A DNA stretch of 64,000 bases from Halalkalibacillus sediminis (lineage in GTDB: Bacteria > Bacillota > Bacilli > Bacillales > Alkalibacillaceae): assembly GCF_002844535.1 (NCBI RefSeq), contig NZ_PJNH01000002.1, positions 618,748 to 682,747 on the forward strand. Direction: 5' to 3'. The position numbers and the translations under genes were made by a program. The notes under the pieces were generated by a model, which searched no databases, was not told the DNA's origin, and saw only the letters and a list, made by a program, of their open reading frames with translations. Positions 41,815 through 51,333 of the stretch are shown here, piece by piece (positions within the stretch are counted from its first letter, which is position 1; each line of letters starts with the position of its first letter).

Positions 41815-42815
41815 TCATGGGAGATTTTTCGGGCAATGATTAAATGATCTTTTTTTTGAACCTTGTCTGTTGATAACGGGTTCATCAGCATTTCATTGTC
41901 TCGAATAACCCCTAAAAGTAATTCTTCTTCCTTTTTAAGATGATCAGTTATTACCAAGAAATCGGACCCGAGCCAATTTTCATGAGCCTGCTTGATCGAA
42001 AATTCCTGTTCAGCTAAAAACGACATAATATATTTAAATGCATCTCCATGACGGTGACCTGTCAATTCGTGAAAGAAGAGGGTACTTGTTGAGATATTTG
42101 TACAGATGATTTCTGTAGCTCCCGCTCGTTCTGCATTCACTTGCTGGTCTTTCGTCAATATCTCAACAAAAATTGGGATAGTCTTGTGCAGGCCCCGTGC
42201 CGTGATGGTCAAAAGAATGGTGTGAATATCAGCTTCTTTTTCAGAATAAGATTGATCAGCTGTAATCATAATCTTTTTGGCTTGAGATATGTTTGCCTTT
42301 TGCCATGTTTCATCTCTGGAAGGGTCCCCTTTAATAAAATGAACATATTTTGAATTGACAGGATCCGACCTCAGTGACTCGTCTACTAGGACGATAGAAG
42401 TGTCGCTCATCTTTTCTTGAATCATTTCGATTAATCTTTTTGAGCGCTCGTTCCAACCAACAATTATAAGGTGATTATCTTTGTAATAAGATATTTCCCC
42501 TTTTTGATAATCTTGTTCCCATTTAATGGCACCTCGGGATATAGACACCATATAAAAGGTAAGCAATCCGCCCCCACCTAAAATTAATACCATAGTAATG
42601 ACCCGCCCTAACGTAGTAGCAGGGACCAAATCTCCATATCCAACCGTTGAACCTGTAATCATTGCCCACCAAATACCATCGAATATTGTAATGAATGTAT
42701 CAGGTTCGATGAAATGCATCAACGATCCAAAAGCAATCATAAAAAAAATAACTGTCAAAAATAACCTTAATAGAATGGGGATTTGAAAATATGTACGCCA
42801 AACTTGATACCACAT
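41811..42815 (-). CDS. yugO: Potassium channel with RCK domain, YugO
   Basis: The ATG at 42815 lies six bases after GAGGTG; the GTG at 42824 is part of the Shine-Dalgarno region. The 334-residue protein has two membrane helices around a pore loop with the selectivity filter TVGYGD at 57-62. From about residue 105 a cytosolic RCK/TrkA-N domain follows (LIIVGWNERSKRLIEMI), with a TrkA-C-like end. In B. subtilis YugO releases potassium and drives electrical signalling in biofilms. This member could do the same. Confidence 0.9.
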   Translation of the reverse strand: MWYQVWRTYFQIPILLRLFLTVIFFMIAFGSLMHFIEPDTFITIFDGIWWAMITGSTVGYGDLVPATTLGRVITMVLILGGGGLLTFYMVSISRGAIKWEQDYQKGEISYYKDNHLIIVGWNERSKRLIEMIQEKMSDTSIVLVDESLRSDPVNSKYVHFIKGDPSRDETWQKANISQAKKIMITADQSYSEKEADIHTILLTITARGLHKTIPIFVEILTKDQQVNAERAGATEIICTNISTSTLFFHELTGHRHGDAFKYIMSFLAEQEFSIKQAHENWLGSDFLVITDHLKKEEELLLGVIRDNEMLMNPLSTDKVQKKDHLIIARKISHD

Positions 42816-42881
42816 CTCATTCACCTCAATTGTATTCTTTCCAATAATGAGTAAGGCTATGAGATATATTTACCATCACAT

Positions 42882-42912
42882 AAAAAATCTCCGCAGCTAT
42901 GCGGAGATTTTT
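42882..42912 (-). terminator. Terminator of the YteA-like gene
   Basis: AAAAATCTCCGC pairs with GCGGAGATTTTT around six bases. T residues follow on the minus strand. Confidence 0.88.
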
Positions 42913-42920
42913 CGTTTGAT

Positions 42921-43265
42921 TTACTCTTTTATTTTATATCTTGCAGTAGGCATGGCTTTTAGTCTCTCTGTAGGAATTTCTTCACCTGTTTCTTCGTCGT
43001 AGCCGTATTCACCTTTTTCTATTTTTTCTAAAGCATGGTTTACTTCCTCTAATTCTTTTTGCTGTTTATTGAATAGAGTCAAATCCTTTTCGCGTTCAAA
43101 TTGTTCGGTTCCCAAATCACCGTAATGTTGATCGGAAGCAGTAAGCTCTCCTACAGAATCTTCTAGAGAAGAACCTCCCTCAGTATAGCTGTGGATCTGT
43201 TCCTGTAAATGCTCTCGCTCTTCAAGCAATTGTTTCTTAACAATATTCAAATCTTGTTGATTCAA
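42921..43265 (-). CDS. YteA-like TraR/DksA-family protein without zinc cysteines
   Basis: The start is taken at a TTG (43265), six bases after GAGGTG; the GTG at 43274 overlaps the Shine-Dalgarno. The 114-residue protein has the coiled-coil of YteA-type proteins and the DNELTASDQHYGDLGTEQFEREKD-like block (here GELTASDQHYGDLGTEQFE). The C-terminal part is GEYGYDEETGEEIPTERLKAMP, where typical members have GTYGKCEVCGKEI. No cysteine remains, so it cannot form a zinc finger. It is next to menI and menA, as yteA is near men genes in B. subtilis. Confidence 0.75.
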   Translation of the reverse strand: MNQQDLNIVKKQLLEEREHLQEQIHSYTEGGSSLEDSVGELTASDQHYGDLGTEQFEREKDLTLFNKQQKELEEVNHALEKIEKGEYGYDEETGEEIPTERLKAMPTARYKIKE

Positions 43266-43283
43266 TATGATCACCTCAAGTGG

Positions 43284-43667
43284 TTAGTTTTTCTCAACTA
43301 CACCAATCGTACACCTGGAGATACATATCAGTTCATCTTCTTCATCCGTGATGTTGATTTCCCAAACCATTGTTCGTTTACCAGTATGTTTAGGAATCGC
43401 ACTTGCTTGAACCATTCCATCGCGTTTGCTTTTGACATGATTCGCATTGATTTCAATACCGAAAACACTGTACTTCTCAGGATCGATATTAAGAAACGCT
43501 CCCAAGCTTGCAGCTGATTCAGCAAGCGCCACAGATGCTCCGCCATGAAGGTATCCCATAGGCTGATGAACGGTGGAATCGACTGGCATCGTCAAGACGA
43601 CTTGATCTTTTGTCGCTACTTTTGTATCAATATTAAGTGTATTGAACAACGTCTGATCTAAGTTCAT
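43284..43667 (-). CDS. menI: 1,4-dihydroxy-2-naphthoyl-CoA thioesterase (hotdog fold)
   Basis: The 127-residue hotdog-fold protein has the active-site helix LHGGASVALAES with H41 and the catalytic E50. It resembles B. subtilis YuxO/MenI. MenI hydrolyses DHNA-CoA made by MenB and frees DHNA for MenA. The next upstream gene on this strand is menA, and the other men genes are divergent, so the assignment fits the context well. AAGGGAA precedes the ATG. Confidence 0.85.
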   Translation of the reverse strand: MNLDQTLFNTLNIDTKVATKDQVVLTMPVDSTVHQPMGYLHGGASVALAESAASLGAFLNIDPEKYSVFGIEINANHVKSKRDGMVQASAIPKHTGKRTMVWEINITDEEDELICISRCTIGVVEKN

Positions 43668-43710
43668 TTTTATTAATTCCCTTCTCCTCTTTTATTAAAC
43701 TTACTGAATC

Positions 43711-44643
43711 CTAAAACAATAATTCAAAAACAAATGCAAGTCCATATAATATGCCGAAAATTGTATTCGTTTGAGCTGTATACTTCATAGCAGGCATCAT
43801 CTCAAGGGGAGTATAGTTATTTTTGAATACACGATAGGCATTAATCGGTTTTTTTAAGCTTAGTAACGTAATAAGTGCCCATATTGGTAACAAATCCATG
43901 AAAATAAAAGCGATAGTGATCAAGTAGGTCGCAATAAAGAAAATGAGCAGTGTCGTAATCGCATTGTCTCGACCGACTAGTATAGCTAACGTCTTTCTCC
44001 CATTTTCCTTGTCACCATCTAAATCCCTAATATTGTTAGCCAGCAAAATTGCTCCAATCAAGATTGCAATAGGTATGGATAACCAGATAACATCCCATGT
44101 CACCACCTCTAGCTGAATGTAATAGCTGATACCGATAATCACGGTTCCCATAAAGAATCCTGCAAAAATCTCACCAAATGGAGAATAGGCGATCGGGTAT
44201 GGTCCACCAGTGTAGAAATAACCAAAAGCCATAGATACTACACCTATGACGGCAATCCAGAAGGTTGTTTCAATACATATGTATAGGCCTAATAAAACGG
44301 CAATTCCGTAAAAAGCGAATGCTAAATTTCTTACTCTGTTGGGAGCGATCCCATCTCTTACAATCGTTCCACCGATCCCAATCGATTTCTCCGTATCCAA
44401 GCCCTTTACAAAGTCATAGTATTCATTAAACATGTTGGTTGCTGATTGAATCAACATGGACGCTAATAACATGGCTAGAAATAATCCTATATGAATACTT
44501 TCTTCGAGACTGGCAATCATCGTCCCTATAAAGACAGGAACAAAAGATGCGGTCAATGTATGGGGCCGAAGCATTCGCCACCATATTTGGAAACCTTTTT
44601 TTTCCCCTAACGCATGTTGTATATTTTGATTCGTACTACTCAT
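43711..44643 (-). CDS. menA: 1,4-dihydroxy-2-naphthoate prenyltransferase
   Basis: The 310-residue protein has eight to nine membrane helices of the UbiA family. The first Asp-rich prenyl diphosphate site is NEYYDFVKGLD at 73-83, and the second is NIRDLDGDKENGRKT. MenA attaches the polyprenyl chain to DHNA in the membrane, which gives demethylmenaquinone. The gene is divergent from menF. Confidence 0.92.
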   Translation of the reverse strand: MSSTNQNIQHALGEKKGFQIWWRMLRPHTLTASFVPVFIGTMIASLEESIHIGLFLAMLLASMLIQSATNMFNEYYDFVKGLDTEKSIGIGGTIVRDGIAPNRVRNLAFAFYGIAVLLGLYICIETTFWIAVIGVVSMAFGYFYTGGPYPIAYSPFGEIFAGFFMGTVIIGISYYIQLEVVTWDVIWLSIPIAILIGAILLANNIRDLDGDKENGRKTLAILVGRDNAITTLLIFFIATYLITIAFIFMDLLPIWALITLLSLKKPINAYRVFKNNYTPLEMMPAMKYTAQTNTIFGILYGLAFVFELLF

Positions 44644-44880
44644 CTTGTCATTCCTCTCGATATAATCCCTGTAATCTATCTAGGATTTCAATTAATAATT
44701 TGCTCAATTTCTTGAGTTAAACTTCTTTAGTTCGAAACCTCTATTTGAATGGGGTTCCTTTAAAAAAGGGTTCTAATCTAAAAATAGTTTAGAGAATCGA
44801 ATATACTCTGTCAATGCAGTAATTAGTGTTCTTCTTGTCGTATAGCCAAAAAAATCATACAATAAAGAATGGACACTTTT

Positions 44881-44899
44881 GTGACAGTCTAAATGTCAC
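44881..44899. promoter_or_regulatory. Operator-sized inverted repeat upstream of menF
   Basis: GTGACA and TGTCAC are separated by seven bases in the 329-base menA-menF spacer, about 75 bases before the menF start. It could bind a dimeric regulator. It does not match a Rex or Fnr site well. Nothing else is recognised in this spacer. Confidence 0.35.
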
Positions 44900-44972
44900 C
44901 TAATATTAATTGACCATACTTGCAGAATGTAGGTATGAATTATATGCCCTTGTCGCAATGGAGGGACAACTT

Positions 44973-46367
44973 ATGTTACAAACTCAGCAAAATTCTATAG
45001 ATAAACAATTGAAAGAACTTCAAAATCAAATGATTGATGATAATAAAGAATACTCCGTTTCTGTGGTAGAACAGATCGAGCCCATTGATCCGGTAGATTT
45101 TTTTGCGAAATTTGAATCATTCCAAGGACAACGCATGTTATGGAAAAGTGCGGATGACGAATATGCTTATGTTGGAATAGGTGTACAAAAGGCTTTTCAA
45201 GACAAACATGAGCAAGGTCGTTTTGAATCTATTCAAAGTCAATGGAAAGAATTCTTAGAAAACACTCTGATCTCTAGCGATATCACTCAAAAAGGAACCG
45301 GACCGACATTGCTCGGTGGATTTTCATTCTTAGAAAAATCTATTTCATCAGATATTTGGGCGGCGTTTCCTTCAAGCTATATGCAATTGCCTAAAGTCAT
45401 GCTTACTAATTATAATGGCAATTCCTATTTGTCGTACAATGTAACTTTATCACAGCAGTCAGATATTAAAAATGTATCTGATCAATTAGCTAAATGGAAA
45501 AGACCGATCGTTCATCATTCTTCATCTGCTGAATCTAATCGTCTTTTATCTAAAAGTAGTTCACCATATCAAGATTGGGAAGCATTGATCAACGATGCTG
45601 TATCACAGATAAAAAATGGAGAAATGGGTAAAGTAGTGTTAGCCAGACAGTTAGAAGCGGATTTCGAACACAAAATCACCACACTGGAAGTTTTGAATCG
45701 GTTATATAAACAGCAGAAGGATAGTTATATTTTCGCAGTTGAGAATGGGGAAGATACATTTATTGGAGCTTCACCTGAACAACTTGTGAATGTTGAAGGG
45801 CAACGTTTGTCTTCGGCTTGTTTGGCAGGAACAACTTCAAGAGGCAACACCATCGAGTCAGATGAGCAGTTAGCATCGGAGTTGTTTTATGATGAAAAAA
45901 ATCGCCAAGAGCATCACTATGTTGTGGAAATGATGAGAGAAGCGATTTCTCCACTATGTGAAAATGTTGAAATTCCTGATGATCCGACTATTTATCCTTT
46001 AAGAGCGCTCCAGCATCTGTATACGCCTGTCCAAGCCCAGCTGAAACAAGACTACAATGTACTTGATGTCGTGAAGCACTTACATCCTACTCCAGCGCTC
46101 GGAGGTGAACCACGTGAAAAGGCATTAGAGTTCATTGAAAAAAATGAACAACTTGACCGTGGTTGGTACGCAGCTCCTGTCGGGTGGATGAACCACCATT
46201 GGGATGGCGAGTTCGCTGTTGGTATCCGTTCAGGATTAATCCGTAATCACAAAGCGATTCTATTTGCTGGTTGTGGGATTGTAGAAGATTCAGATCCAGA
46301 AGCTGAATTCAACGAAACTGAGCTTAAGCTCAAACCAATGCTTGAAGCTTTAGGAGGCACGTCTTAA
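44973..46367 (+). CDS. menF: Isochorismate synthase MenF
   Basis: The ATG at 44973 is seven bases after GGAGGG; the frame is open 21 codons further upstream without a Shine-Dalgarno. The 464-residue protein has the chorismate-binding catalytic domain in the C-terminal half. Motifs are GKVVLARQLEADF, FIGASPEQLV, CLAGTTSRGN, and HPTPALGGEPREKALEFI. It converts chorismate to isochorismate. The stop overlaps the menD start (TAATG), so translation is coupled. Confidence 0.93.
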   Translation: MLQTQQNSIDKQLKELQNQMIDDNKEYSVSVVEQIEPIDPVDFFAKFESFQGQRMLWKSADDEYAYVGIGVQKAFQDKHEQGRFESIQSQWKEFLENTLISSDITQKGTGPTLLGGFSFLEKSISSDIWAAFPSSYMQLPKVMLTNYNGNSYLSYNVTLSQQSDIKNVSDQLAKWKRPIVHHSSSAESNRLLSKSSSPYQDWEALINDAVSQIKNGEMGKVVLARQLEADFEHKITTLEVLNRLYKQQKDSYIFAVENGEDTFIGASPEQLVNVEGQRLSSACLAGTTSRGNTIESDEQLASELFYDEKNRQEHHYVVEMMREAISPLCENVEIPDDPTIYPLRALQHLYTPVQAQLKQDYNVLDVVKHLHPTPALGGEPREKALEFIEKNEQLDRGWYAAPVGWMNHHWDGEFAVGIRSGLIRNHKAILFAGCGIVEDSDPEAEFNETELKLKPMLEALGGTS

Positions 46368-48109
46368 TGAACATGGGCAAGAGCACCTATTATGTGTCTA
46401 ATTTTATCGATGAACTTTTCGTTAATGGAGTAGAAGATATTGTGATCTCTCCAGGGTCAAGATCTACCCCATTAGCGATGACAGTTGCTGAACATCCTCA
46501 TCTAAAAGAGTGGATCCACTTTGATGAGCGTTCAGCGGCTTTTTTTGCGCTAGGAATCGCCAAGACTAAAAGAAAGCCAGTTGTTCTCGTATGTACATCG
46601 GGTACAGCTGTTGCGAACTATTTTCCTGCGGTTGTAGAAGCCTACTACTCAAGAGTGCCTTTGATTCTACTTACTTCAGATCGACCACATGAACTTCGTG
46701 ATAACGGTGCACCACAATCGATCGATCAAATTAAAATATTCGGTGATTACACGAAATTTTTCCATGAAATGGCCTTACCTGACGGAGCATCTAATATGAT
46801 TGATTACGCAAGGAGACAAGCTAGTCGAGCTTGTTATTTGGCCTCGCAAAGTAACCCAGGGGTCGTCCAATTTAACTTTCCTTTTCGTGATCCCCTAATT
46901 CCAGACCTATCACTTGAAAACTTATGGGGTGAAAGGTCTACACCTTATTTAGGTAATGTGAATGGAAGGGAAACAGTATCTTTTGACGAAATGGAGCTGT
47001 TGGTCGATCAGTTAAAAGGTGATAAAAAAGGATTGGTCGTATGTGGCGAATTGACTGATGAAGAAGATGCAACAGCTATATTAGAATTAGCTGACGAACT
47101 CAACGTTCCAGTACTGGCTGATGTTCTCTCAAATTTACGACAGCATGAGTCGACTAATGATAATATCATCTCAACATATGATGCTGTTTTAAAAGATGAA
47201 GAAATAGCTAGTCAGCTTAACGCGGACTTCATCATCCGTTTTGGGGCTATGCCTGTATCAAAAGCCTATTTCAAGTGGCTGCAGAGCCAATCGAATATCA
47301 AGCATTATGTAGTCGAACAATCGAGTGGTTATCGTGAACCGACAAATGTCCCAACAATGATGATTTATTCTGATGTTGAAACATTTGCGACCCAGTTAAT
47401 AGGGTATAAGCATGAGATTTCAATCAATGAACAATGGACTCAAACTTGGATGCAGTTAGATAAACAATCCAGGCTCATTTTGGAGAATACAGAGGAAGAA
47501 TCCGAGTTGACCGAGGGGCATGTTGCTCTTGCATTATCAAGATCTTTACCTTCAAACCATTCAGTTTTTGTAGGAAATAGTATGCCGATTCGAGATATGG
47601 ACACGTTCTTTTTAACTGAGAAAAAACAGGTGAAGGTTTTTGCGAATCGTGGTGCAAATGGAATTGACGGGGTCATATCTTCAGCTCTTGGAGCGGCTGT
47701 TGCAGGGGAAAAGGTAACACTTTTGATTGGTGACTTATCCTTCTTGCATGATTATACTTCCCTATTCATTGCAAGAAAATATAAATTGAATATCCGAGTG
47801 ATTGTCAATAACAACGACGGGGGAGGAATTTTCTCATTTCTTCCTCAGCACGAGGAAAAAGAACACTTTGAGCCATTGTTCGGTACACCTTTCGATCCAC
47901 AACTGAAACTATTAGTGGAAGCTGTACAAGGTAACTACCGCAAAGTAGATTCGATGGAAGAATTAGAGAAATTGATTTCAGAAGATGTTACAGGAACAGA
48001 AATCATCGAAGTACAGACGGATAGGGAAGCGAACCTTGAATGGCACCGAAGCAAGTGGCAGAACGTCAAAGGGAGTGTTGAAAAACATTTGAAAGGTTCT
48101 TCTTCATGA
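46367..48109 (+). CDS. menD: SEPHCHC synthase MenD
   Basis: The 580-residue TPP enzyme has the N-terminal pyrimidine-binding domain ISPGSRSTPLAM with the HFDERSAAFFALGIAK block. The C-terminal domain has ANRGANGIDGVISSALG and the TPP-binding GDLSFLHDYTSL through NNNDGGGIFSFL. It joins 2-oxoglutarate to isochorismate. The ATG overlaps the menF stop by one base and the stop overlaps menH by four bases. Confidence 0.95.
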   Translation: MNMGKSTYYVSNFIDELFVNGVEDIVISPGSRSTPLAMTVAEHPHLKEWIHFDERSAAFFALGIAKTKRKPVVLVCTSGTAVANYFPAVVEAYYSRVPLILLTSDRPHELRDNGAPQSIDQIKIFGDYTKFFHEMALPDGASNMIDYARRQASRACYLASQSNPGVVQFNFPFRDPLIPDLSLENLWGERSTPYLGNVNGRETVSFDEMELLVDQLKGDKKGLVVCGELTDEEDATAILELADELNVPVLADVLSNLRQHESTNDNIISTYDAVLKDEEIASQLNADFIIRFGAMPVSKAYFKWLQSQSNIKHYVVEQSSGYREPTNVPTMMIYSDVETFATQLIGYKHEISINEQWTQTWMQLDKQSRLILENTEEESELTEGHVALALSRSLPSNHSVFVGNSMPIRDMDTFFLTEKKQVKVFANRGANGIDGVISSALGAAVAGEKVTLLIGDLSFLHDYTSLFIARKYKLNIRVIVNNNDGGGIFSFLPQHEEKEHFEPLFGTPFDPQLKLLVEAVQGNYRKVDSMEELEKLISEDVTGTEIIEVQTDREANLEWHRSKWQNVKGSVEKHLKGSSS

Positions 48110-48909
48110 TTATAAATGTGGGCTTGAATAAATATTATGTTGAGCGGATCGGGGAAGGTACTCCCATGGTCTGTTTTCATGGATTTACTGGATCAACTGA
48201 TACTTGGAGAGAAATTGCTGAGAAGTATAGAGGTCAATTTCAGTGGATTTTGATTGATTTACCTGGTCACGGAAAATCCAATACAGATTATTTGAATAAC
48301 ATGGAAGATGCATGTAAGGAATTAGATGAAGTGCTAGACCAATTATCCTTAAAATCTTTTTATTTAATGGGATACTCTATGGGCGGTAGGACAGCGCTTG
48401 TGTATGCACATCTTTTTCCAGAAAAAATAAAGAAGCTTATTTTGGAAAGTGCTTCTCCTGGCCTTGAAGGTGAAAGTAAAATAGAACGAAAAAAGAAAGA
48501 TGAAAACCTTGCTGAGTGGATTGAAATTGTTGGCATTGAAATGTTTGTCGATTACTGGGAAAGCATCCCTCTTTTCGATTCTCATGAACAACTTTCATCT
48601 AATAAAAAAGCTCATTTGAGAAATGAACGTTTAAGCCAGACGGCGACGGGTCTTTCGTTATCGTTAAGATCAATGGGAACAGGGCATCAGCCGTCCATGT
48701 GGAAGCACTTACCTGATATAAATTTTCCAGTTTTATTAATAACTGGTAGTCTTGATAAAAAATTTACCGAACTCAATCAAAACATGAAGGACAAGCTTCC
48801 ACAGGCACAACATTATATTTTTTCTGGGGTAGGACATGCTCCTCATATGGAAAATAGCGAAAGTTTTGGTAGAATAGTAAGTGAGTTTTTAATTCAAAGA
48901 TTAAATTAG
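48106..48909 (+). CDS. menH: SHCHC synthase MenH (alpha/beta hydrolase)
   Basis: The 267-residue protein has the nucleophile elbow [10 protein letters not shown] with S91. [11 protein letters not shown] supplies the oxyanion region, and the late [10 protein letters not shown] carries the catalytic histidine. MenH removes pyruvate from SEPHCHC. The start overlaps menD by four bases, which fixes its pathway role better than sequence alone would. Confidence 0.92.
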   Translation: MIINVGLNKYYVERIGEGTPMVCFHGFTGSTDTWREIAEKYRGQFQWILIDLPGHGKSNTDYLNNMEDACKELDEVLDQLSLKSFYLMGYSMGGRTALVYAHLFPEKIKKLILESASPGLEGESKIERKKKDENLAEWIEIVGIEMFVDYWESIPLFDSHEQLSSNKKAHLRNERLSQTATGLSLSLRSMGTGHQPSMWKHLPDINFPVLLITGSLDKKFTELNQNMKDKLPQAQHYIFSGVGHAPHMENSESFGRIVSEFLIQRLN

Positions 48910-48920
48910 GAGGATTACAT

Positions 48921-49739
48921 ATGACTGTCGAATGGGTCAAACAGAAAGAATATGAAGAAATTATTTATGAAGTGTATGACGGTATTGCTAAAATCACAAT
49001 CAACCGTCCGCATAAAAGAAATGCATTTACTCCTTTAACTGTAAAGGAATTACTAGATGCTTTCACAATTGCACGTGACGATTCAAGTGTGGGTGTCATT
49101 GTACTTGCAGGTGCTGGAGATGAAGCATTCTGTGCCGGTGGTGACCAGTCAGTTCGCGGCCACGGTGGTTATGTAGGTACTGACCATGTACCTCGATTGA
49201 ATGTTCTTGATTTACAGCGTTTAATCCGTGTGATTCCTAAACCTGTAGTTGCTATGGTATCTGGATATGCAATTGGTGGAGGACATGTATTACACGTTTG
49301 TTGTGACTTGACGATTGCTGCTGATAACGCAGTATTCGGACAAACCGGACCGAAAGTAGGAAGTTTTGATGCTGGTTATGGTGCTGGACTCCTTGCTCGT
49401 ATTGTCGGTCATAAGAAAGCGCGTGAAATCTGGTACCTATGCCGACAATACAGTGCAAAAGAAGCTGAAGATATGGGCTTAGTAAACACTGTAGTACCAG
49501 TGGATCAATTAGAAGCTGAAACGATACAGTGGTGTCAAGAAATGCTTTCTAAATCACCTACTGCTCTACGTTTCTTGAAAGCTTCATTCAATGCAGATAC
49601 AGATGGTCTTGCAGGTCTTCAACAAATGGGTGGAGACGCAACACTTCTCTATTATACAACTGACGAAGCGAAAGAAGGACGCGATGCGTTTAAAGAAAAA
49701 CGCGATCCAGACTTCAAACAGTTCCCTCGTTTCCCATAA
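48921..49739 (+). CDS. menB: 1,4-dihydroxy-2-naphthoyl-CoA synthase MenB
   Basis: The 272-residue crotonase-fold enzyme has [13 protein letters not shown], the active-site loop [15 protein letters not shown] and the [15 protein letters not shown] block, which are diagnostic for MenB. It closes the second ring to DHNA-CoA. TAGGAGG precedes the ATG, 11 bases after menH. A strong terminator follows, yet menE continues on the same strand. Confidence 0.95.
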   Translation: MTVEWVKQKEYEEIIYEVYDGIAKITINRPHKRNAFTPLTVKELLDAFTIARDDSSVGVIVLAGAGDEAFCAGGDQSVRGHGGYVGTDHVPRLNVLDLQRLIRVIPKPVVAMVSGYAIGGGHVLHVCCDLTIAADNAVFGQTGPKVGSFDAGYGAGLLARIVGHKKAREIWYLCRQYSAKEAEDMGLVNTVVPVDQLEAETIQWCQEMLSKSPTALRFLKASFNADTDGLAGLQQMGGDATLLYYTTDEAKEGRDAFKEKRDPDFKQFPRFP

Positions 49740-49758
49740 GGTATCAAAATTAAATGAT

Positions 49759-49790
49759 AAAGGTCGCATGGAAATCCATGCGACCTTTTT
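49759..49790 (+). terminator. Intrinsic terminator between menB and menE
   Basis: AAAGGTCGCATGG pairs perfectly with CCATGCGACCTTT around four bases, then TT. It separates menFDHB from menEC, so the latter pair should have its own promoter or depend on readthrough. Confidence 0.85.
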
Positions 49791-49864
49791 ATGATTTAAT
49801 TTGTTAAAATAAAAGAAGCAAGTTACATAAATTGTACGAGGTTTAGAAGAAAGGTTTGAATTAA

Positions 49865-51328
49865 ATGAAAACAATGCCGAACTGGTTAGAAAAGCGTGCC
49901 TATCTGACTCCGGAAAAAGAAGCTGTGATCACTGAAGACGGATACCGCATGACTTTTAATCAATTAAGAAATGATGCTAAGTCAGTAGCAACTTATCTAC
50001 AACATTCAGGGATACAATCTGGCGATCATGTAGCTGTTTTAGCTATCAACTCCTATAAGATGATTGTTTTGATTCATGCTTTACAATACATTGGTGTTGT
50101 CAATGTATTGTTGAATACCCGTTTATCAGAGAAAGAGTGGGAATTCCAACTCAGTGATGCCCGTGCAAAATTACTTATCCATGACCCTGTATTTAAAGAA
50201 AATATTAAAGACACTGTTATAGAAACGATTGATATGACTAGTATCCCTTTAGATGCTAATGTGGCTGAAAACCTTCGCACTACTATCAATCAAGAAGAAA
50301 CATCTCACATCATATATACCTCTGGAACAACTGGCCAACCAAAGGGTGTGCAATTGAGTTATGACAATCACTGGTCTAGTGCAACAGCTTCTGCTTTGAA
50401 TCTTGGATTACATAATGATGATCGATGGCTTTTATGTCTTCCGATGTTCCATGTAGGTGGTCTTTCAATTATTTACAGAAGTGTAATTTACGGAATGCCA
50501 ATCCATCTTTTCGAAAAATTCGATGTGGAAAAAGTTCACCAAGCAATTATGGAAGAAAATATTACAATTATATCGGCGGTTTCAGTAATGGCTGAGCAAA
50601 TGATGGTACGTTTAGGAGATGGAAAATACCCAGATTCCTTCCGTTGCTTATTGCTAGGAGGGGGCCCAGCTTACCGCTCATTATTAGAAAAATGTCAGGG
50701 AAAAAATGTTCCTGTTTTTCAAACTTACGGTATGACCGAAACAGCTTCCCAGTTCAGTACACTGGATGAAAGTCACGCACTACAAAAATTAGGTTCAGCC
50801 GGAAAACCTTTATTTCCCGGGGAATTAATCATAGCGAATGAAGGCCACGAGGTGCCTATGGGTGAAGTTGGTGAAATTCTTGTAAAAGGCCCGAACGTGA
50901 CTGAGGGTTATTGGAATCGACAAAAAGCGAATGATACCTCTTTTGAAAACGATTGGTTACATACAGGTGACCTAGGTTATTTGGATGAGGATGGCTTCTT
51001 ATATGTCCTTGATCGACGCAAGGATCTTATCATATCAGGTGGGGAAAATATTTATCCAGCTGAAATCGAAAATGTATTAAAACAACATCCTGATATTGTA
51101 GATGCAGGGGTTGTCGGCAGAAATGATGAAAAGTGGGGTCATGTGCCTGTAGCATTTGTTACAATCAAGAATGAAGCATTAAATGAAACTGATGTGATTG
51201 AACACTGTCATCAATATTTAGCTAAATATAAAGTTCCTAAGCAAATATTTTTCAAAGAAAACTTACCAAGAAATGCAGCAAAAAAATTAATGCGTCATTT
51301 ATTGGCGGATGAAGTACCAGAAAGGTAG
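49865..51328 (+). CDS. menE: o-succinylbenzoate-CoA ligase MenE
   Basis: The 487-residue adenylating enzyme has the AMP-binding P-loop YTSGTTGQPKGV at 151-162. TYGMTETAS and the hinge YVLDRRKDLIISGGENIYPAEIE are also present, with a C-terminal catalytic lysine in LPRNAAKKLMR. It activates o-succinylbenzoate with CoA. GAAGAAAGG precedes the ATG weakly. menC follows after five bases. Confidence 0.93.
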   Translation: MKTMPNWLEKRAYLTPEKEAVITEDGYRMTFNQLRNDAKSVATYLQHSGIQSGDHVAVLAINSYKMIVLIHALQYIGVVNVLLNTRLSEKEWEFQLSDARAKLLIHDPVFKENIKDTVIETIDMTSIPLDANVAENLRTTINQEETSHIIYTSGTTGQPKGVQLSYDNHWSSATASALNLGLHNDDRWLLCLPMFHVGGLSIIYRSVIYGMPIHLFEKFDVEKVHQAIMEENITIISAVSVMAEQMMVRLGDGKYPDSFRCLLLGGGPAYRSLLEKCQGKNVPVFQTYGMTETASQFSTLDESHALQKLGSAGKPLFPGELIIANEGHEVPMGEVGEILVKGPNVTEGYWNRQKANDTSFENDWLHTGDLGYLDEDGFLYVLDRRKDLIISGGENIYPAEIENVLKQHPDIVDAGVVGRNDEKWGHVPVAFVTIKNEALNETDVIEHCHQYLAKYKVPKQIFFKENLPRNAAKKLMRHLLADEVPER

Positions 51329-51333
51329 ATTCG

